A stretch of DNA of 64,000 nucleotides from Trematomus loennbergii (Eukaryota; Chordata; Actinopteri; Perciformes; Nototheniidae), in NCBI GenBank assembly GCA_012861695.1, contig JAAOOA010000183.1, positions 222,501 through 286,500 on the forward strand, given 5' to 3'. Below are positions 1 through 10,678 of the stretch, in pieces. Below the pieces are notes generated by a model, which was not told the DNA's origin, searched no databases, and was given only the letters and a program-made list of their open reading frames with translations. Both the position numbers and the translations under genes were made by a program. Position 1 is the first letter of the stretch. Each line of letters starts with the position of its first letter.

Positions 1-854
1 TCACTCGTCTCACAGAGTGTGAGCAACATTTTTACAAATGTTATAAATTAGTCACACACACACACACAATGCGCCTTCTCCTCGTTTTCCCAGCATTCAC
101 TGGATTATCCGTAAATCATACAACCAAAACCAAAACGTGATTTATCTGTTTTCCGTTTTGGGAAAACAACACCGGTTCTTTTTTAAACTTTGTTAATATG
201 TTTGGATGCATATTGTTGTAGTATTTGTTCAGGCTATTACATACAACTAGCCTCTGTTGCTACCTGCTGCTGGTGAGTAAATATTAAAATCAGTTCAAAT
301 TGACAACCGGTCCGCGACTTATTTTAATGTATCTGCCGGTCCTTGGCACAATAAAGGTTGGGAACCCCTGCACTAATGTACCCATGATTCAGACACTTAT
401 TCCTGAGTTAATATGTTATCTTTTCCCCTCTGGTGTGTGCTAGAAGTGAAACCACACTTAAAACCTCACGTAACACTTGAAATACACTTCCTGTTGAATT
501 AAAACATTTCCCACGACTTTAAACACTAATGTACCCATGATTCAGACACTTATTCCTGGGTTAATATATCATCTTTCCCCCTGGGTGTGCGTGGCACATC
601 TGGGGAACATTTGTGAATTACACTAAAATCCAAAACTTTAATGTTTTTTATCTTAGGCGAAATAATGGTTTAATGACCCCAATGTAATGATCATTTATGA
701 TTCTGCAGACGTTGTCTACACGTGTATCACAACGGCTTATTTTTAGAGTGATTTGGAAATCTCGGTTAGTAAGGTTTTTTTTTGTCAATATGAGATGCAC
801 TGTTTTCATGTCCCATGTACATGTCTGTACATATGGCCTCACGCACTACTAAGG
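1..854. other. AT-rich flank with a hAT terminus and a 75-bp direct repeat
   Basis: No gene is visible. A short CA run lies at about 53-68. Around 298-371 the text ends in GTTGGGAACCCCTG, the usual 3' terminus of a Charlie-like hAT element whose other end would lie left of the window. Two copies of a roughly 75-bp sequence beginning CACTAATGTACCCATGATTC start at about 372 and 526. The short minus-strand open frames here resemble no protein I know. Confidence 0.5.
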
Positions 855-1249
855 TAGGGGTGTCAAACTCAATTTCATCGCGGGCCACATTCGCATAAAG
901 GTTGCACTCAAAGGGCAGGTTGTAACTATATAAATATTTATATAATATAAAATAATTCATTATATTACATTATTGTCTCTGAATTGGATTATTATCGGAT
1001 AGGATAATAACTTAGTAATTAACTACGTCTGAAAGCAGAAGTCCAGGGCAAATAATTGCAAGTCTCTTCAGTGCGCATGTCACAAACGAGATGCATTGTG
1101 GGACATGTAGTTTATGGGCAACCTGCTTCTGTAAAGTGGCATGTAACCGTATAATAAACGTATTATATTCTTTGCAAGCTCTTGCGGGGCCACATAAAAT
1201 GAAGTCGCGGGCCGGATTTGGCCCCCGGGCCTCGAGTTTGAGACCCCTG
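855..1249. mobile_element. Non-autonomous hAT (Charlie-like) MITE
   Basis: The left end reads TAGGGGTGTCAAACTC and the right end is its inverted partner GAGTTTGAGACCCCTG; both lead into the hAT-typical GCGGGCCACAT and GCGGGCCGGATTTGGCCCCC stretches. The 8-bp flanks (TACTAAGG, ATCTAACG) agree at five of eight positions, as an eroded target duplication would. It is about 395 bp long and has no coding capacity, so it must have been moved by a transposase supplied in trans. Confidence 0.75.
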
Positions 1250-1607
1250 ATCTAACGCTTCATTTGACCCTCACTCGTTAATGAGACCCTGAGATTATTG
1301 AAGTTCCTCGCTTGGGCCGAAACTCCCAGCCAACAAGGATGGAGCAATCCACCTCGCCTCAGACTAGGAGGTGCTCGGCTGAAAACTACCCAAATGAGTG
1401 CTGTAGGTCTAACACTTGTGCCAAATCAACAAAATGAAGCTCTTTGTAGAGGCTTTAAAGAAGTCTGTGCTAATAATCATTTTGTGAATTGTGTCTTGTT
1501 TCACTACAATGATAATATCCATGAAGGTGATCCCAAACCACAACAGCATTGCTGATGTTGGTATTGACTATTACTGCTGCCGAAGTCAAACTGTTCTTTG
1601 CTCTGAC
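1250..1607. other. Intronic flank of the NLR LRR exon
   Basis: The part from about 1525 onward (ACCACAACAGCATTGCTGATG) is homologous to 5994-6066, which lies beside the other LRR exon. The two LRR exons were therefore duplicated together with their downstream intron sequence. A plus-strand open frame at 1298-1555 resembles nothing I recognise. Confidence 0.5.
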
Positions 1608-1781
1608 CTGAGAGTCTTCAGTTCACAGTGTGGACTCTCCAGTCCAGCAGACAGCAGCTTCACTCCTGAATCCTGCAGGTCATTGTTACTCAGGTCCAGC
1701 TCTCTCAGACTGGAGGACTGGGAGCTGAGGACTGAGGACAGAGCTGCACAGCTTCTCTCTGACAGGTTACAGCCACTCAGC
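1608..1781 (-). CDS. NLR LRR exon (174 bp, intact frame)
   Basis: This is one 58-residue leucine-rich-repeat cassette of the kind that encodes the sensor surface of fish NLRC3-like/NLR-C proteins. Minus-strand translation contains [18 protein letters not shown] and [19 protein letters not shown], the two half-repeats of the ribonuclease-inhibitor type. On the minus strand it is bounded by an acceptor (CTTCAG|GCTGAG) and a donor (CTCAG|GTCAGA), and 174 bp is the standard length for this exon class. It is the distal partner of the exon at 6067-6239; the two are now 4.3 kb apart because two transposons sit between them. The cassette is open, but the upstream NACHT exon is frameshifted, so a working product is unlikely. 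Confidence 0.8.
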
Positions 1782-2032
1782 CTGAAGAGAACATAATGAA
1801 CAAAAAGAGAAACAACATTTGTGTTGACACTTAATCCCATTGGATAAGGTATGATATGCAAGTGAAAAGTAACATTTCAAATATTTTTACACTGAAAATC
1901 CTGAATTAATGGACATTAAGAAATCCTGAGCTGAGAGAGGCAGGTTAACGTACCTGGAGCTGATTGTTCAAAGAATATAAGAGAGGTTTAACCAGTGACC
2001 GTCTTTTCAGAACAGCTAATTAAAGGGCAGCG
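1782..2032. other. Intron sequence, nothing recognised
   Basis: Intron of the NLR copy between the distal LRR exon and the TTAA element. I see no gene, repeat array or regulatory site. Confidence 0.4.
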
Positions 2033-2036
2033 TTAA

Positions 2037-3122
2037 CCTGTTCCACACCATCCCCCCGGTACCGGGCGGATAAACGCGTCATTTGCAGGAAACAACGTCT
2101 AAGGAATCTTAATATTGAATAAAACTATGAATGTGTTATATCCATGTAACGGGAAGAAACTCAGCTAACTGATCTTTTTAATTTTTTTTTTCAAAAAAAA
2201 CCCCACAATGCTAGCACTCAGCCTCTGAATTAGCCTCAATCGAAAAAACGGAACCGACAAAGGCACTTAAACTCACTCATAACTCCCTTATTACTTATCC
2301 TAGATGCACAGCCAACCACTCGTTTTTGGTGTCCTGGAGACACTGAATCTAACGGTGCCCACCTCAACACTCAGTGATAAACATTCGCGACGCTATAAAT
2401 GAAAGCGTACATCATCACATGTGGAGCTAAGTTGCTAAAAAACGTAAATATGGCTTACCTTGGTCAAAAGTGGTCTTCAATGGCATTAAAACGATAAAAA
2501 AACGATGCTGCAGTTAATCCATAGGTTCATCCTATGTGTCTGTGCCTTCTTTGAAATTATTTCTGATAATCCATAAGCAATACAACTGCGTTTTAGTTTC
2601 CAAATTCCAGAAGGAGACATTCCTCCACTTTGGTTTCGTTTTCCACACGTGAAGTGCCCACATTTTCTCTTCACAACGTGTGTGTATGTGAGCCTCCCCC
2701 TTCGATTCTATTGGCTCTAACGGTCACAAGGGTATGTCAACCAACCAAATCGACCAAGGGGGGCCAGAGATAGGTCAAATCCACCCAAATGACCCCAGAT
2801 GGCCCAGTTTTTGGCTAAATCTCTCTAAAAAGGTCAAATTTCACTTGTTTTGCATCAATCTTGATACAGGGTACTTATTATATGTTGTACTTTGGATTCC
2901 TAAAGCTTTTAGTCTACTAACCCATCATCCAAGGGTAGTTTTCACTATCTGTAAAACATTTTTATTGATTCTGACACTTCTACATCCAACTCACAGGTTT
3001 ATCATTACTTTGAGAACAAAGATTATTAATTGAACCCTTTTAGAAGGGAAGATATGGTCATTTGTTCTGGGAATGTCATTTTCGAGCCTGAGACCTGAAA
3101 AACAGGCTCAGAGTGGAACAGG
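2037..3122. mobile_element. TTAA-target DNA transposon, non-autonomous, copy 1
   Basis: The 1086-bp segment begins CCTGTTCCAC and ends GTGGAACAGG, a perfect 10-bp terminal inverted repeat, and is flanked on each side by TTAA (2033-2036 and 3123-3126). TTAA duplication with CC..GG termini is characteristic of piggyBac-like elements; Kolobok elements also use TTAA. It is homologous over most of its length to 15020-16049, for example in TCTCTCTAAAAAGGTCAAAT and CTTGATACAGGGTACTTATT. The open frames inside (2486-2674, 2734-3033) do not look like a transposase, so this is a deletion derivative or MITE. It sits in the intron between the two NLR LRR exons. Confidence 0.85.
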
Positions 3123-3126
3123 TTAA

Positions 3127-3394
3127 AGCCCTGTGTAGATGCAGAAATTAGAGATTTCAAGATGTTTAATTTTTGTATTAAATAAAAACGAAACCCTTTT
3201 GCAGACGTGTGCTACAAATATATAGAACAGAGGCACTGATTGTCGGTTTTACATTGATTCATTTATTTATGTTGGTTGCTAAAACAAAGCTAGCTAAGGC
3301 TCTGGCTAAAGTAACGTCAGTTGAATGTAGCTAACCAAAATATGATGCATGCATGTGAACGTGTTGCTTTACAAAGATACAGATGTGAGTGATG
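3127..3394. other. Intron sequence between two transposons
   Basis: This stretch separates the TTAA element from the hAT element. It is AT-rich and I recognise nothing in it. Confidence 0.4.
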
Positions 3395-3504
3395 GTATTC
3401 CCCAGAGGTGGGAGTAAGTCCTACATGTGCAAGTCATGAGCAAGTCTCAAGTCTTGACCTACAAGTATCAAGCAAGTCCCAAGTCACTGTGGTGAGAGTC
3501 AAGC

Positions 3505-3765
3505 AAGTCAAGTCAAGTCATTGCTCAGGTCAAGCAAGTCAAGTCAAGTCAAGTCATTGCTCAGGTCAAGTCAAGTCAAGTCAAGTCAAGTCATTGCTCA
3601 GGTCAAGTCAAGCAAGTCAAGTCAAGTCAAGTCATTGCTCAGGTCAAGTCAAGCAAGTCAAGTCAAGTCATTGCTCAGGTCAAGTCAAGTCAAGTCAAGT
3701 CAAGTCATTGCTCAGGTCAAGTCAAGTAATTGCTCAGGTCAAGTCAAGTCAAGTCATATGAAATT
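3505..3765. repeat. AAGTC pentamer array with CATTGCTCAGGT interruptions
   Basis: Blocks of CAAGT/AAGTC are interrupted regularly by CATTGCTCAGGT. The array grew from the subterminal CAAGTC motifs of the hAT element that contains it; the same motif appears unexpanded near the right end (5820-5965). Open frames across it (SSQVKSSH-like) are translations of the repeat, not genes. Confidence 0.9.
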
Positions 3766-3934
3766 CTGATGAATAAGCCCAGTTTCCGCATTTAAATCAG
3801 TTAAAAGACAGTGGTTATGAAAATGGATTGAACCCACACTATGATCTTCATTACATACACAGTTCATCATTTGAAATCTAATTTAGACCGATGACAATCA
3901 TATTAGATTCATATTAACCCTAGAACTGCAGACA

Positions 3935-4905
3935 ATATAGCTAGGACTCAATATAGCTAGGACTCAGTATAGCTAGGACTTAGTATAGCTAGGACTCAAT
4001 ATAGCTAGGACTCAATATAGCTAGGACTCAGTATAGCTAGGACTCAATATAGCTAGGACTCAGTATAGCTAGGACTAGCTAGGACTCAATATAGCTAGGA
4101 CTCAATATAGCTAGGACTCAGTATAGCTAGGACTCAGTATAGCTAGGACTCAGTATAGCTAGGACTCAGTATAGCTAGGACTCAGTATAGCTAGGACTCA
4201 GTATAGCTAGGACTCAATATAGCTAGGACTCAGTATAGCTAGGACTCAATATAGCTAGGACTCAGTATAGCTAGGACTCAATATAGCTAGGACTCAGTAT
4301 AGCTAGGACTCAGTATAGCTAGGACTCAGTATAGCTAGGACTCAATATAGCTAGGACTCAGTATAACTAGGACTCAATATAGCTAGGACTCAGTATAGCT
4401 AGGACTAGCTAGGACTCAATATAGCTAGGACTCAATATAGCTAGGACTCAGTATAGCTAGGACTCAATATAGCTAGGACTCAATATAGCTAGGACTCAAT
4501 ATAGCTAGACTCAATATAGCTAGGACTCAGTATAGCTAGGACTCAATATAGCTAGGACTCAATATAGCTAGGACTCAATATAGCTAGGACTCAATATAGC
4601 TAGGACTCAATATAGCTAGGACTCAGTATAGCTAGGACTCAATATAGCTAGGACTCAATATAGCTAGGACTCAATATAGCTAGGACTCATATAGCTAGGA
4701 CTCAATATAGCTAGGACTCAGTATAGCTAGGACTAGCTAGGACTCAATATAGCTAGGACTCAATATAGCTAGGACTCAGTATAGCTAGGACTCAGTATAG
4801 CTAGGACTCAATATAGCTAGGACTCAATATAGCTAGGACTCAATATAGCTAGGACTCAATATAGCTAGGACTCAATATAGCTAGGACTCAATAGCTAGGA
4901 CTCAA
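3935..4905. repeat. 16-bp minisatellite, about 60 copies
   Basis: The unit is CAATATAGCTAGGACT, with a common A/G variant (CAGTATAGCTAGGACT) and a few partial units such as GGACTAGCTAGGACT. Because no unit is interrupted by unrelated DNA, the array looks recently homogenised. It lies wholly inside the hAT element 3403-5985. Confidence 0.95.
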
Positions 4906-5492
4906 TCAGTCTGTTCAAAAAGGCAGAATTCCAGGTAAGAAAATCGAATATGGCATTTGCCATTACACATATTTAATTTAAATGTCTGTTAACACTAGAA
5001 CCGCCAACAGCGTCAGCACCTACATAGATATCATTTTCAAAACATTTAATTTGTTCCTCTTCATAATTTCCTTATAAACTAAGTAGGACGATTTAAAACT
5101 CACTTAATTGGGTTAATTTAGAAATTGCTTCAGTTTATCATCATAACAGATCAAAAAGTTCAGATTCATTTTACAATAAATCCAGGAATGATGCACTTCT
5201 ACAAACAACAACACATAATTAAAACATTTAATCAAACTACTAAAAGTAGATGAACTACATGATTCAACAGTTTACAGTAACTTCTGATAACACAGGGGAA
5301 ATAAACGAGGCATCTCTTTTCCTCTCTCTCCCTCCCTCTCCTGACAGCCCGTCAGTATCAGGGTTAGTTCAAATGAATCCCTTGGCGTTCTAGTGTTCAT
5401 TTACCGTTTTGTCTTCTCTTTGCTTAATCGATTTGAAACCAAGTCTAACGTAGCTTAAACTTAACGTTAGCTTTCTAGCTAACACAACACAT

Positions 5493-5687
5493 TCACGCAC
5501 CTTTCTCTGTGGGTTTTTTGTAGTGACGAATGAAGTTGGATGTTGTGGTGGTCGTGTCACTGATCTTTATGCTGCAGACCCTGCATACCGCTGTTCTCTT
5601 CTTATTAGCGTCATCGACAACATAATCCTTGAATCCAAACTTCACTATTTGTGGAGTAACGCTAGCCGCTGCCATGTTAACTGACAC
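5493..5687 (-). pseudogene. hAT transposase N-terminus (BED zinc finger fragment)
   Basis: BED fingers sit at the N-terminus of many hAT transposases and bind the element's own ends. The minus-strand frame reads IVKFGFKDYVVDD, then CRVC (the C-x2-C pair), then FIRHYKK, where the first zinc-binding histidine is present and the closing histidine and rest of the protein are lost. A likely initiator is the Met of MAAASVTPQ a few codons into the frame. It ends at a stop after 64 codons and no RNase H-like or dimerisation domain follows, so it is the first-exon remnant of the transposase that belonged to the surrounding element. Confidence 0.65.
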
Positions 5688-6066
5688 TCCTGCCGTCTAG
5701 TGGGTTGCCAGGTTTGCGCGCACGGCGCTATAATCACCCAATCACGTTTTTCGAAAAAACTAAACGTAATATCTCACTACAAAAACAAACACAAATATTT
5801 AATTTTAAACAGTCAAGTCCTTTCAAGTCATCTGTCTCAAGCTTAAGTCAAGTCTCAAGTCATGAATACCAAGTCAAAGTCCAGTCAAGTCTTTTATCAA
5901 TGTTAGTCAAGCAAGTCTCAAGTCAAAAAATATGCGACTCGAGTCTGACTCGAGTCAAGTCATGTGACTCGAGTCCCCACCTCTGGTATTCCCACACCAC
6001 AACAGCATGGCTGATGTTGGTATTAACTTGTATTGCTGGCTAAGTCAATCTGTTCTGTGCTCTGAC

Positions 6067-6239
6067 CTGAGAGTCTTCAGTTCACAGTGTGGACTCTCCA
6101 GTCCAGCAGACAGCAGCTTCACTCCTGAATCCTGCAGGTCGTTGTTACTCAGGTCCAGATCTCTCAGACTGAGGACTGGGAGCTGAGGACTGAGGACAGA
6201 GCTTCACAGCTTCTCTCTGACAGGTTACAGCCACTCAGC
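6067..6239 (-). pseudogene. NLR LRR exon with 1-bp deletion
   Basis: This cassette is homologous to 1608-1781 and has the same acceptor (CTTCAG|GCTGAG) and donor (CTCAG|GTCAGA), but is 173 bp long. The missing base lies in the serine-rich linker at about 6165-6175, where the intact copy continues through SSLRELDL and this copy shifts frame into an early stop. In fish NLRC3-like proteins this exon follows the large NACHT exon directly, which is its position here. The deletion alone would truncate the protein. Confidence 0.8.
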
Positions 6240-6324
6240 CTGAAGAGACGATGAGGACAACAGTTATTCAGAAGACAGCAGTGTATTAATAACTGATTCA
6301 CTAAATCAAATTATCTGTACTTAC

Positions 6325-8110
6325 AGAGCTTTGTTGGAGGCTTTGACCACTGGCAGCAGCCTCAGAAGAGCCTCCTCTGAAGCAGAGTATTTCTTCAGGT
6401 CAAACTCTCCAGATCTTTCCTGATGACAGTAAGATGAAGACCAGAGCTGACCACTGAGCAGGAGACAGTTTCTCTGTGGAGAGACTTCCTGAACTCAGGG
6501 ACTGTTGGATCTGCTCCACTAGAGAACGATCATTCAGTTCATTCAGACAGTGGAACAGGTTGATGCTTCTCTCTGCAGACAGATCCTCTATCTTCTTCTT
6601 GATGTACTGGACTGTTTCCTGGTTGATCTCTGAGCCACTTCCTGTCTGTGTCAGCAGGCCTCGTAGGAGTTTCTGATTGGTCTGCAGTGAAAGACCCAGG
6701 AGGAAGCGAGGAACAAGTCCAGGTGTCCGTTTGGACTCTGTAAGGCCTGGTCCACAGCACTCTGGTAGAGATGTGTTAGTTTAGGTTTGACTTCAGACTT
6801 CTGGGAGGTTGTTGGTTCTTCTGAGCAGGTTGACTCCAGAGTTGATGAAGGTCAGATGGACATGAAGAGCAGCCAGAAACTCCTGAACGCTCAGATGGAC
6901 GAAGCAGAACACCTTGTCCTGGTACAGTCCTCTCTCCTCTCTAAAGACCTGTGTGAACACTCCTGAGTACACTGAGGCTGCTCTGATATCGATGCCACAC
7001 TCTGTCAGGTCGGACTCATAGAAGATCAGGTTGCCTTTCTGCAGCTGCTCAAAAGCCAGTTTCCCCAGAGACTCCATCATCTTCCTGCTCTCTGGACTCC
7101 AGTGTGGATCTGTCTCAGCTCCTCCATCATACTTGATGTTCTTCACTTTGGACTGAACCACCAGGAAGTGGATGTACATCTCAGTCAGGGTCTTGGGCAG
7201 CTCTCCTCCCTCTCTGGTTTTCAACACCTCCTCCAGAACTGAAGCAGAGATCCAGCAGAAGACTGGGATGTGGCACATGATGTGGAGGCTTCGTGAGGTC
7301 TTGATGTGGGAGATGATGGTGCCGGCCTGCTCCTGATCTCTGAATCTCTTCCTGAAGTACTCCTCCTTCTGTGGGTCAGTGAACCCTCGGACCTCTGTCA
7401 CCATGTCCACACACTCAGGAGGGATCTGATTGGCTGCTGCAGGTCGTGTGGTTATCCAGAGGCGAGCAGAGGGAAGCAGCTTCCCCCTGATGAGGTTTGT
7501 CAGCAGCACATCCACTGAGGTGGACTCTGTGACGTCAGTCAGGATCTCAGTGTTGTGGAAGTCCAGAGGAAGTCGACACTCATCCAGACCGTCAAAGATG
7601 AACACAACCGGGAACTGATCAAACCTGCAGATTCCTGCGTCTCTGGTTTCAGAGAAGAAGTGATGAACAAGTTCCACCAAGCTGTACTTGTTCTCTCTCA
7701 CCACATTCAGCTCTCTGAAGGTGAATGGAAATATGAACTGGATGTCCTGGTTGGCTTTGCCTTCAGCCCAGTCCAGAGTGAACTTCTGTGTTAAGACTGT
7801 TTTCCCAATGCCAGCCACGCCCTTTGTCATCACTGCTCTGATTGGTGCATCTCTTCCAGGTGAGGCTTTAAAGAGGTCTTCTTGTCTGATGGTTGTTTCT
7901 GGTCTGTCTGGTTTCCTGGATGCTGTTTCAATCTGTCTGACCTCATGTTCACATTGACCTCTGCAGACCCCCCCTCTGTGATGTAGAGCTCTGTGTAGAT
8001 CTGGTTCAGAAGGGTTGGGTTTCCTGCTTTAGCAATGCCCTCAAACACACACTGGAACCTCTCCTTCAGGGTGGACTTAAGTTTACGCTGACACACTCCA
8101 GCAAAGGTTT
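6325..8110 (-). pseudogene. FISNA-NACHT exon of an NLRC3-like NLR (frameshifted)
   Basis: This is the large central exon of a fish NLR, a cytosolic innate sensor whose NACHT ATPase drives oligomerisation. From the 5' side: a FISNA segment ([28 protein letters not shown]), then NACHT with Walker A GVAGIGKT and Walker [13 protein letters not shown], a [20 protein letters not shown] sensor region, the winged-helix part and [11 protein letters not shown]. Minus-strand acceptor (TTTCAG|AAACC) and donor (CTCT|GTAAGT) bound a 1.79 kb exon, the usual size. Compared with the expected family frame I infer four small deletions: 1 base near 7950, 2 bases near 6820, 1 base near 6705 and 1 base near 6410. 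The longest clean frame, 6793-7833, covers NACHT only. Sequencing error could explain one of these, hardly all. Confidence 0.88.
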
Positions 8111-8253
8111 CTGAAAGAACACACAACAAAAGATCATGTGGTCCACAGTAACTCTGGTTCTCTGAATAAAATATGGATATATGTTGGTCTCTAGAGACAT
8201 CAGCAGATGAGACATTTATCCAGAGTGTTAAATCTTTATAGAAACCCTCTTAC

Positions 8254-8477
8254 TGCTGCAGACGGTCAGCCAGCTCCTCCTGCTTCATGCTCCTCAGGAA
8301 GTGCAGTGTGATGTTCACAAATGCCTCTCTTCTGCTCCTCTGCTCTTCATCCTCAGCCTCCAACACCTCCTCATCATCACTCTGACTCTCTAAGCCTTCT
8401 GGGTAATCTGAACTCAGAGCCTTCTGGATCTTCTTCAGCTCGCTCTTCACAAAGGTGACGATGTGGTCCTCCAGCAG
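8254..8477 (-). CDS. NLR N-terminal linker exon
   Basis: The frame reads LLEDHIVTFVKSELKKIQKAL, then an acidic stretch (SQSDDEEVLEAEDEEQ) and FVNITLHFLRSMKQEELADRLQ. This helical, acidic module lies directly before FISNA in NLRC3-like fish proteins. The minus-strand acceptor is GTTCCAG|CTGCTGG and the donor GCAGCA|GTAAGAG. It is 224 bp, open in the expected frame, and sits 143 bp upstream of the FISNA-NACHT exon, so it belongs to the same broken gene copy. Confidence 0.75.
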
Positions 8478-8616
8478 CTGGAACATCACATGAACGACAC
8501 AAACTATAAACCATGGATCCAAACATCAGATCCAGACAGACTGACTCTCTAAAAGTGCAGCATGGAGATGACTGTGAGCAGAAGAGAGGTCAAGTATCTG
8601 TAGTACATGTACTCAC

Positions 8617-8695
8617 CGTAAATATGGAGTCCAGCTGTGTCTGATGCTGCTGGGCAGACTGACCACCGGGAACCTCCGAGCTCTCCTGGTCCCCT
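8617..8695 (-). CDS. NLR upstream small exon
   Basis: The minus-strand frame reads GDQESSEVPGGQSAQQHQ followed by TQLDSIF, and ends at a good donor (TTTACG|GTGAGTAC). The acceptor lies in CCACAG at about 8696, with one or two bases of uncertainty. This Q/S-rich linker precedes the LLED exon in fish NLR-C genes. I found no start-codon exon upstream within 8.7-9.9 kb. Confidence 0.65.
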
Positions 8696-9949
8696 CTGTG
8701 GAGGAACCATGAAGCATTAGCTCACATTATGTCTGTCCACACAGAGACACACTCAGGGTGAAGGAGGACAGGGGAACAGGCTGGTGGTCCTGTGCGTCAG
8801 CGGGAACTTTGCACTACAGGAATACAGTGGAGGAAATAATGATTTGATCCCTTTCTGATTTTGAAAGTTTACCCACTATGGGCATAAATATGTCTCATAA
8901 TTATTTGTGTGAACAGAAAAATAATGTGTGTGTAAATATGTGATTTGTAAATGTAACACCATCCACAAATGCATTTAAAAGATTTACAAACTCTCAAATA
9001 AATTTGCAAATGTAAAACGGATCTGCAAATATTTTTACAAATAAAAAAAAGATCTGTGAATATCTCTTTAACATTGACAACTTTCGATCAGGCATTTGTG
9101 AATCCATTTTGTATTTGTCGACCAAAAATGCGCTTGTGGATCTCAAATCTCTGCTTGTGGATCGTCTTTTTACACACACAGAGTTTTGAGACATACTTTC
9201 CGCCGGTCTCGGCTAAAATCTACTCGTGTCACTCGTTTATTTTCAGAAACCACGTGATGGCCTGCTGATGACGACATTTCTGCATGATTTCAAAGTAAGA
9301 GCATGATGGTTTGTTTAATGCTCTGTTTTTGTATTATAATGAACAGCGGAACGTTAGATGCATTCTTCATCACCATCATCATCATGTTATAGTGATACAG
9401 TTAGTTTGTGTTAGTTTATTGGTTCAATACAGCATATATCGTATGCATTGATGTTGAAGTAGAGGCTATACGCCACGGGGAGCAGCTGGCAGCGAAGCAG
9501 CCCAGAGATAACTCTTTCTTCATTGTTTTTTGTGAATTCAGTCAAGCGGGTCAAAGTTACAAAGCACTTCACATCCAACACACTCTCACTCCCTGAACGT
9601 CCAGGAGCGACGCTTGGTCAGGGTCCCGTGGCGTGCAGTTGGGACGCGCCGAGGCTCCTTCAGCTTCATAAACGGACGCAAAGAGCTTTCAACTGATTGC
9701 AATGTATTCCCATCGGCGGCGGTATTTGACGCTCAGGGAAGCACCGCATCGGTCCATGTCGGCGGCATTTAAAGGCAATGTGAGCGTCCATTCCCATTTA
9801 GACGCTTCTTGTGAGACTTGTGTTTAGTTTCGGAAAAATGGTTCGTATCGTCAGTTAGCTGAGTTTCTTCCCGTTAAGTGGGTATGACACATTAATAGGT
9901 TGTTAAATGTTAAGAAGCCCTGAGACACAGTTTCGTTACTCATAATATC
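8696..9949. other. Non-coding stretch, no gene recognised
   Basis: The stretch 8935-9070 has alternating GCAAATGTAAAACGGATCTG-like motifs that suggest an old interspersed repeat. The stretch 9590-9720 (GTCCAGGAGCGACGCTTGG, CATAAACGGACGCAAAGAG) looks like another dispersed repeat. The small open frames are not recognisable proteins. Confidence 0.4.
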
Positions 9950-10620
9950 CACTAGTTACCTGTATAAAAGACACCTGTCCACAGATCAATCAATCAGATT
10001 CCAACCTCTCCACCATGGGCAAGACTAAAGAGCTGTCTAAGGACCTCAGGGTGATATTGTAGACCTGCACCAGGCTGGGATCGGCTACAAGACCATCAGA
10101 AAGCAGCTTGGTGAGAAGGAGACAACTGTTGGTGCCATTATTCAGAAATAGAAGCAACACAAAATGGGCATCAGTCGCCTCGGTCTGGGGCTCCACACAA
10201 GATCTGGCCCCGTGGGGTATTGATGATCATGAGAAAGATGAGGTATCAGCAAAGAACTACACGGGAGAAACTTGTTAATGATCTCAAGGCAGCTGGGTCC
10301 ACAGTCACCAAGAAAACTATTGGTAACACACCGCACCATAATGGATCAAATCCTGCAGCGCCTAAAGGTCTCCTGCTCAAGAAGGAACATGAATGGCCGT
10401 CTGAAGTTTGACAATGAACATCTGAATGATTCAGAGAAGGCTTGGGAGAAGGTGATGTGGTCAGATGAGACCAGAATCGCCATCTTTGGCATCAACTGGA
10501 GACGCCGTGTATGGAGGAAGAGATGCTGACTATAACCCCTAGAACACCATCCCCACGTCAAGCATGGAGGTGGAAACATTATGCTTTGGTGTTACTCTGC
10601 AAGGAGACAGAAGACAGTAG
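9950..10620 (+). pseudogene. Tc1/mariner transposase remnant
   Basis: Tc1 transposases cut and paste at TA using a DDE catalytic core. The expected leader (AACCTCTCCACCATGGGCAA) and start codon are present at about 9999-10018, then homology continues in all three frames through the helix-turn-helix region (KTIGN) and the first catalytic block VMWSDETRIAIFG at 10455-10493, and stops after GGGNIMLW-like sequence near 10580. Many frameshifts and stops (for example TAG at about 10060 and 10150) show an old dead copy. The C-terminal catalytic residue and both terminal inverted repeats are missing or unrecognised. Confidence 0.85.
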
Positions 10621-10678
10621 CTCAACATTGAAGTTACCCTGATTTGGATGAAAGTCGGTGCATTGAGAGAGGGTGCCT

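Larger units (their letters stand above)
3403..5985. mobile_element. hAT transposon with internal satellite (2.58 kb)
   Basis: The ends are CAGAGGTGGG and its inverted partner at the right (one mismatch beyond CCACCTCTG), flanked by a perfect 8-bp duplication GTATTCCC (3395-3402 and 5986-5993), the hallmark of hAT transposition. Subterminal regions on both sides are rich in CAAGTC/AAGTC motifs; on the left these have expanded into an array. Inside are a roughly 1 kb 16-bp minisatellite (3935-4905) and, on the minus strand, a BED-finger fragment (5493-5687). No catalytic domain remains, so the copy is non-autonomous. The interrupted host sequence (GTGATG-GTATTCCC-ACACCACAACAGC) is NLR intron. 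Confidence 0.92.

Noticed and set aside
3935..4905. Bacterial-promoter-like GCTAGGACT/TATAGCTAG motifs and a possible CRISPR array
   Set aside because: Units are contiguous with no unique spacers, so it is a satellite; resemblance to a bacterial promoter is coincidence in a fish genome.
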